From contig JALUXC010000023.1 in NCBI GenBank assembly GCA_027019165.1, positions 62,001-126,000 of the forward strand: a stretch of DNA of 64,000 nucleotides. The letters are read 5' to 3'. Below the pieces are notes generated by a model that searched no databases, was not told the DNA's origin, and saw only the letters and a list, made by a program, of their open reading frames with translations. Positions 60,275 through 64,000 of this stretch are shown here, one piece after another. The position numbers and the translations under genes were made by a program. How positions within the stretch are numbered: the first letter of the stretch is position 1; every line of letters starts with the position of its first letter. This stretch comes from Pseudophaeobacter sp. Its GTDB lineage: Bacteria > Pseudomonadota > Alphaproteobacteria > Rhodobacterales > Rhodobacteraceae.

Positions 60275-60691
60275 ATGATCGCTTATGTCACAGTTGGAGC
60301 AGACGACATCCCACGGGCACGGCGGTTCTATTCGGCCTTTCTTCCCGCGCTTGGGTACAAGCTGTCGGAAGGCCCTGAGGGGTTGAGTTATGCCTTGCCG
60401 TCAGAGCCTGGAACGCCCCCCACCCTGCCCGACTTTTATGTTAAACCTCCCTTCGACGGAGAGGCGGCCCGCGCGGGCAATGGCGCCATGGTCGCCTTTG
60501 AGGCGCCCAGCCAGGACCAGGTGCGAAGGCTTCACGCCGCTGCCCTGGCGGCAGGCGGCACTGACGAAGGGCAACCGGGGTTCCGAAATGCATATGGCCC
60601 CCGTTTTTTTGTAGGTTACCTGCGCGATCCGCAAGGCAACAAAATTGCCCTTTTCTCCTGCAACCCAAACGAGCCTGGACGGGATGACTGA
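60275..60691 (+). CDS. VOC (glyoxalase/bleomycin resistance/dioxygenase) family protein
   Basis: Protein of 138 residues with two beta-alpha-beta-beta-beta modules. It starts MIAYVTVGADDIPRARRFYSAFL and ends RFFVGYLRDPQGNKIALFSC, both typical of glyoxalase-like VOC proteins. ATG 60275 follows AAAGGAGCGCG. The reaction is unknown; metal ligands cannot be assigned with confidence. Confidence 0.83.
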   Translation: MIAYVTVGADDIPRARRFYSAFLPALGYKLSEGPEGLSYALPSEPGTPPTLPDFYVKPPFDGEAARAGNGAMVAFEAPSQDQVRRLHAAALAAGGTDEGQPGFRNAYGPRFFVGYLRDPQGNKIALFSCNPNEPGRDD

Positions 60692-60807
60692 TCGCTCCTT
60701 CCGAGGTTGCGCGCTCTCCCCGTTCTGATGCAAATGATACCTACCTCAAACTGAGGAGCTCCATAGCGCACCAATTATTCCTTCAAGACTTGAACAGGCA
60801 CTTTTTC

Positions 60808-61431
60808 ATGTCCCCAAAGTACGGCCGCACTTTTCACCTGCCCTGCTCTCCCGGAGCCACATCCGACGACAAGATCATGTCAGATCTATCGCAGCTCTTG
60901 GTCGCGCCAGAGATTGTCGCGACCGAAAAGATGGACGGCGAGAACACGACAATCCACTCTGGTGGCTGCCATCCACGCAGCCCGGACGCCAGATATCACC
61001 CCTCCCGCGATTGGATGAAGGCCTTGGCGGCGGGCATCTCGCCGCAACTGGCCAAGGATGAGCGGATTGTCGGGGAATACCTCTACGCACGGCATGCCAT
61101 CGCCTATGACGCCCTGCCGTCTTACTTCATGGGGTTTGCCTGGATCCAAGGGGGACAGGTGCAAGGCTGGGACGACACCCAGGCGCGGTTTGCAGAGCTT
61201 GGTATCACCTCTGTGCCACAGCTCTACCGCGGTCCGTTTTCCAACACGCTCATCGACGATCTGGTTGCCGGGATGAACTTTGAGCGGCAAGAGGGTTTTG
61301 TCATCCGAACAACCGCGTCTTTTTCCGAGGCCGAGATGGCCACCCGCCTGGGCAAGTATGTGCGCGCCGATCACGTCCAAAGTGACATCCACTGGATGAA
61401 GGCTGAGTTGGTGAAGAACAGCCTCGCATGA
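60808..61431 (+). CDS. RNA ligase family protein (nucleotidyltransferase domain only)
   Basis: Protein of 207 residues resembling the catalytic domain of ATP-dependent RNA ligases. Motif I is EKMDGENTTIH with the candidate adenylated lysine K41; RIVGEYLYARHAI fits motif III, EGFVIRTTA motif IV and KYVRADHV motif V. No extra C-terminal domain is present, so it is minimal compared with phage Rnl2. ATG 60808 is preferred to a TTG six codons upstream; no strong ribosome site is visible. It stands alone, with no RtcB, kinase or toxin gene beside it. Confidence 0.75.
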   Translation: MSPKYGRTFHLPCSPGATSDDKIMSDLSQLLVAPEIVATEKMDGENTTIHSGGCHPRSPDARYHPSRDWMKALAAGISPQLAKDERIVGEYLYARHAIAYDALPSYFMGFAWIQGGQVQGWDDTQARFAELGITSVPQLYRGPFSNTLIDDLVAGMNFERQEGFVIRTTASFSEAEMATRLGKYVRADHVQSDIHWMKAELVKNSLA

Positions 61432-61491
61432 TCAGGCGTGGCGACTCCCGTCCCCGAAACCTTTCTTTGTGCGCTGAACCTCTCGGCACTC

Positions 61492-61572
61492 GCACCGCGC
61501 ACCGCGCGGTGCCAGGCCCAACGGGATGAAGGCTGCGCAAGCAGCGTGAAGACGGGCGGGAGCGCCCCGCCC
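61492..61572 (+). repeat. Modular intergenic palindromic repeat, copy C
   Basis: Palindrome 1 arms GCACCGCGC/GCGCGGTGC (61492-61512), core GGCCCAACGGGATG, palindrome 2 GCTGC-GCAA-GCAGC (61532-61545), end GACGGGCGGGAGCGCCCCGCC (to 61571, one base more as listed; the last 17 bases form a stem-loop). It lies in the convergent gap between the RNA ligase and SDR genes, 8 bp from the SDR stop. Confidence 0.75.
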
Positions 61573-61580
61573 TGCCATCC

Positions 61581-62321
61581 TCAGCCGCGACCGATATAGG
61601 GCATCTTGGTGGCCATCACGGTCATGAACTGAACGTTTGCCTCCAGCGGCAGCTCGGCCATGTGCAGAACCGAGCGCGCGGCGTCCTCCACTGCAAAGGT
61701 CTGCATCGCCTCGCCTTCGGGGTTGGCCATCGAATGTCGATGACTGAGATCCTTCACCATGGGCGTGCGCGCATTGCCGATGTCGATCTGCCCGCAGGCA
61801 ATATCAAAGGCGCGCCCATCCAGCGACAGGCTGCGGGTGAGCCCGGTGATCGCAGCCTTGGTCGCCGCGTAGGGCACCGAGCCGGGGCGCGGCACATGGG
61901 CGGCGATGGATCCGTTGTTGATGATCCGCCCGCCCTGCGGCGCCTGATGGCGCATCTGCCGGAAGGCGGCGCGGGCCGCCAGGAACATGCCGGTGAGGTT
62001 CACATTGACCGCCGCGTGCCAGTCTTCCAGAGCGATCTCGTCGATGGTGCCGGGCGGGGTAAAGATGCCCGCGTTGTTGAACAGAACGTCCAAGCGCCCC
62101 GCCTGCATTGCAAAGCTATTCACCGCGTGATCCACCGCCGTGGCATCGGTGACATCGGCGGGCAGCACATAGGCGCGGTCATGGCCCAGCGCCACATCGG
62201 CCAGCCTGTCCGCACGGCGCGCCAATAGCCCCACCGCCCAGCCCTGGGCCAGGAACAGCTCCGCCACCGCCTTGCCAATGCCCGAGCTTGCGCCGGTGAT
62301 CAGGATCGTCTTTCGGCTCAT
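61581..62321 (-). CDS. Short-chain dehydrogenase/reductase (SDR)
   Basis: Classical SDR of 246 residues. Cofactor motif TGASSGIGKAVAELF near the N-terminus, LFNNAGIFTPPG, and the catalytic stretch NNGSIAAHVPRPGSVPYAATKAAITGL with YxxxK. R34-like arginine in LLARRADRL suggests NADP(H) preference. The stop-proximal part (MATKMPYIGRG) matches members acting on small hydroxy or keto acids, but no substrate can be named. Its start overlaps the helicase stop by four bases. Confidence 0.9.
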   Translation of the reverse strand: MSRKTILITGASSGIGKAVAELFLAQGWAVGLLARRADRLADVALGHDRAYVLPADVTDATAVDHAVNSFAMQAGRLDVLFNNAGIFTPPGTIDEIALEDWHAAVNVNLTGMFLAARAAFRQMRHQAPQGGRIINNGSIAAHVPRPGSVPYAATKAAITGLTRSLSLDGRAFDIACGQIDIGNARTPMVKDLSHRHSMANPEGEAMQTFAVEDAARSVLHMAELPLEANVQFMTVMATKMPYIGRG

Positions 62322-63853
62322 ATCGTCGCCTCCTCCTCTGCCTCAAGTGTCAGGGCCGCCACCGGAGCGGCGCGCAGATCATCCACGCGCAGCGGCCCCG
62401 ATGGCTTGGCCAGCCGGTTGCGCACCACCCAGATCAGCCGTTCCTGCGCGCGGGTGATCGCCACATAGGCGAGCCGCTTCCACAGGGGCTGACCGGCCTC
62501 AACCCGGCCCATGCGGGCGGCAGCGTAAATATCCGGGGCAAAGACCTGCGCGGTCTCCCATTGCGAGCCTTGCGCCTTGTGAATGGTCACGGCCGCCCCG
62601 TGGAGGAACGTCGCGCCCATGCGGGCGGCATAGGGGATGAAGGGCTCTTCCTCATCCGGTTTCTCAATCTTCACGATGGAGGCGGCAGAGACCTGCGGAT
62701 CTTCGGCCCCCATCACATGCAGGCGCGAAAAGCCGGGCTTGCGCCCCGGGCCAAGGTAGATCACCTGCGCCCCCTTGATCAGACCGCGCGCCTCCAGATC
62801 CAGCCGTTTCTTGCGATGTTTCAGCGGCAGTTCGATCCCGTCGCAGATCAGCGGCTCCCCTTCGATCAGCGCATCCTCCGGCGCACCATGCACAGAGCGA
62901 AAGGCGTTGATCAGGCGGATGCGGGTGGCGTTGCGCCAGACCAGCACCGGCGAGCGCGCCATCAGATCCACCTCGACCCGCTGCCCCCAGACCACGCGGG
63001 GGTCGCGGCGGGCGGTGTCTTCGACCATACGTTCGAAATCCTCAAACCCAAGCTGCGGGTCCGCCAGCGCATGGGCCAGATCGAGGATCGGATTGTCCGC
63101 CTCCTGCCGGTGAATGCGGCTGAGGACCAGCTTGCGCGGCTCTGGCAGGCCATCGAACACCATGGCGCCGGACTGGTTCACCGGCGCCAGCTGCGCCGGA
63201 TCACCAAACAGCAGCAGGGTCGGGAAGATCTCTTTCAGGTCTTCGAACTGGCGGTCATCCAGCATCGAGGCCTCATCGACAAAGCCGACGTCCAACGGCT
63301 CTTCGCGCCGTTTCCAGCCGGTGATGAAGTCCGATCCGCGCAGGCCAGCTGCCGCAAGGGCACCTGGGATCGACTTGTTGCGCTCGTAAAAGGCCGCAGC
63401 GCGGGCAAGGGCTTCGGGGGTGAGACCTTCGATCTCGGGCTCATCGCCATTGCCCGCCAGCCATTCGGCAATGCGCTCGAATTCGGGATCATAGACGGGC
63501 GTGTAAAGGATCCGGTGGATCGTGGTCGCCGGAACGCCACGCAGACGCAGGACACTGGCGGCCTTGTTGGTCGGGGCCAGGATCGCAAGGGTGCGCTTGC
63601 CGGTCTTCTTGCGGCTTTCATAATCGCCCGAGACCACCTCGACACCGGCCTGCTCAAGCGCCTTGTAGAGTTCCGCCAGAAGCAGCGTCTTGCCGGATCC
63701 GGCCTTGCCGATCACAGCCATCACCCCCGCATCGCCGCGCGGCGGGTGCAAAAGACCATCGTCCAGATCAACACCGGCCTGGCGCAAAAGCTGGGTCACG
63801 CTGTCGTAGGCCGTGGCCTGGTCATCAGAGAACTGGATAAGAGGCTGTGTCAT
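62318..63853 (-). CDS. SF1 DNA helicase, RecD-like (AAA_30 + UvrD_C_2)
   Basis: ATP-dependent helicase of 511 residues. Motif I AVIGKAGSGKTLLLAELYKAL (about residue 49), Ia LAILAPTNKAA, motif II VGFVDEASMLDD, motif III LLLFGDPAQLAPV, motif IV-like VLSRIHRQE, motif V VTIHKAQGSQW and motif VI YVAITRAQERLIWV. The order and the short length are those of stand-alone RecD-like/Dda-like helicases, not full RecD2. It is upstream of and coupled to the SDR gene, an arrangement with no obvious functional logic. Confidence 0.9.
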   Translation of the reverse strand: MTQPLIQFSDDQATAYDSVTQLLRQAGVDLDDGLLHPPRGDAGVMAVIGKAGSGKTLLLAELYKALEQAGVEVVSGDYESRKKTGKRTLAILAPTNKAASVLRLRGVPATTIHRILYTPVYDPEFERIAEWLAGNGDEPEIEGLTPEALARAAAFYERNKSIPGALAAAGLRGSDFITGWKRREEPLDVGFVDEASMLDDRQFEDLKEIFPTLLLFGDPAQLAPVNQSGAMVFDGLPEPRKLVLSRIHRQEADNPILDLAHALADPQLGFEDFERMVEDTARRDPRVVWGQRVEVDLMARSPVLVWRNATRIRLINAFRSVHGAPEDALIEGEPLICDGIELPLKHRKKRLDLEARGLIKGAQVIYLGPGRKPGFSRLHVMGAEDPQVSAASIVKIEKPDEEEPFIPYAARMGATFLHGAAVTIHKAQGSQWETAQVFAPDIYAAARMGRVEAGQPLWKRLAYVAITRAQERLIWVVRNRLAKPSGPLRVDDLRAAPVAALTLEAEEEATI

Positions 63854-63937
63854 GGCGCGACACTACAGCCGGTGGGTCGGCTGCACCAGCGGCAACCGAC
63901 CCGGGAACAAGCAGGGATTATTTACTCGGAACGCAAA

Positions 63938-64000
63938 TCAACCGGTCATCGCCATCGGCGCGATGGGGCCGGCATCCCCAAAGGCACGGTCGAACCACAG
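63938..64000 (-). CDS. C-terminal end of an unidentified gene, cut by the window edge
   Basis: Reading leftwards from the window end, an open frame gives LWFDRAFGDAGPIAPMAMTG and then TGA (63938-63940). It is co-directional with the helicase gene 84 bp further on. Only 20 residues are visible, so neither the family nor its reality is certain. Confidence 0.35.
   Translation of the reverse strand: MWFDRAFGDAGPIAPMAMTG

Noticed and set aside
1-64000. CRISPR arrays, prophage, insertion sequences, integrases, tRNA or rRNA genes
   Set aside because: None found. The only tandem array is the protein-coding minisatellite at 992-1087, and dispersed repeats are short intergenic palindromes without transposase genes.

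Overview
The window is GC-rich alphaproteobacterial chromosome, almost certainly from the Rhodobacterales (roseobacter group, Ruegeria/Phaeobacter/Leisingera-like). The evidence is the gene families present (TIGR02186-type protein beside TauE, hexapeptide protein behind phnCDEE, paaJ-paaABCDE plus an extra PaaA/C-like gene, AtuA with a biotin carboxylase, BMP-type nucleoside transporter), tightly packed operons with ATGA overlaps, and a modular GC-rich intergenic repeat. I see no phage, integrase, insertion sequence, CRISPR array, rRNA or tRNA. The content is nearly all transport and catabolism.

Layout. 1-3.6 kb (-): spermidine/putrescine-type ABC importer, with the permease cut by the window edge and carrying an in-frame 24-bp minisatellite. 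4.5-9.4 kb (-): phosphonate importer phnC-phnD-phnE-phnE plus a hexapeptide transferase; divergent rpe at 9.6 kb. 10.6-19.1 kb (-): a complete beta-oxidation operon (FadJ-type protein, thiolase, two acyl-CoA dehydrogenases, PaaI-type thioesterase, enoyl-CoA hydratase, CoA ligase). 19.5-27.5 kb (-): TctCBA importer, aldehyde dehydrogenase, AGXT2L-like class III PLP enzyme, APH-type kinase and Tm-1-like protein, facing an IclR regulator; this looks like a phosphorylate-eliminate-oxidise route for a hydroxylated amino acid. 28.6-34.8 kb: class III transaminase, [2Fe-2S] ferredoxin, glutamine-synthetase-like ligase, cytochrome P450, class I glutamine amidotransferase and FCD GntR regulator, proposed to degrade a secondary or cyclic amine. 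35-37.3 kb: DUF2834 protein, GNAT and nitronate monooxygenase. 37.3-42.7 kb (-): biotin-dependent acyl-CoA carboxylase alpha and beta subunits with an AtuA-family protein. 42.9-48.8 kb (+): phenylacetate genes paaJ-paaABCDE plus a PaaA/C-like paralogue. 49-53.2 kb (+): class IV aminotransferase, AbrB-type membrane protein, universal stress protein, Nfu, TsaB, RimI. 53.4-58.2 kb (+): BMP-type nucleoside importer with terminators after the binding protein and at the end. 58.5-63.9 kb: TauE/SafE + TIGR02186, VOC protein, small RNA ligase, SDR, SF1 helicase, and the tail of another gene.

Regulatory structure. Several divergent intergenic regions hold clear inverted repeats suited to local regulators (27576-27592, 33305-33327, 42720-42739, 42896-42911, 53265-53283). 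Stem-loops follow the binding-protein genes of four importers, a usual arrangement for making more binding protein than membrane components. At least six copies of one composite intergenic repeat (GC palindrome, GGCCCAAC-like core, second palindrome, GGGCGGGAG end) lie 3' of or between genes.

The candidates most worth following are the P450/ferredoxin/glutamyl-ligase cluster, the kinase/phospho-lyase cluster, and the modular repeat family.
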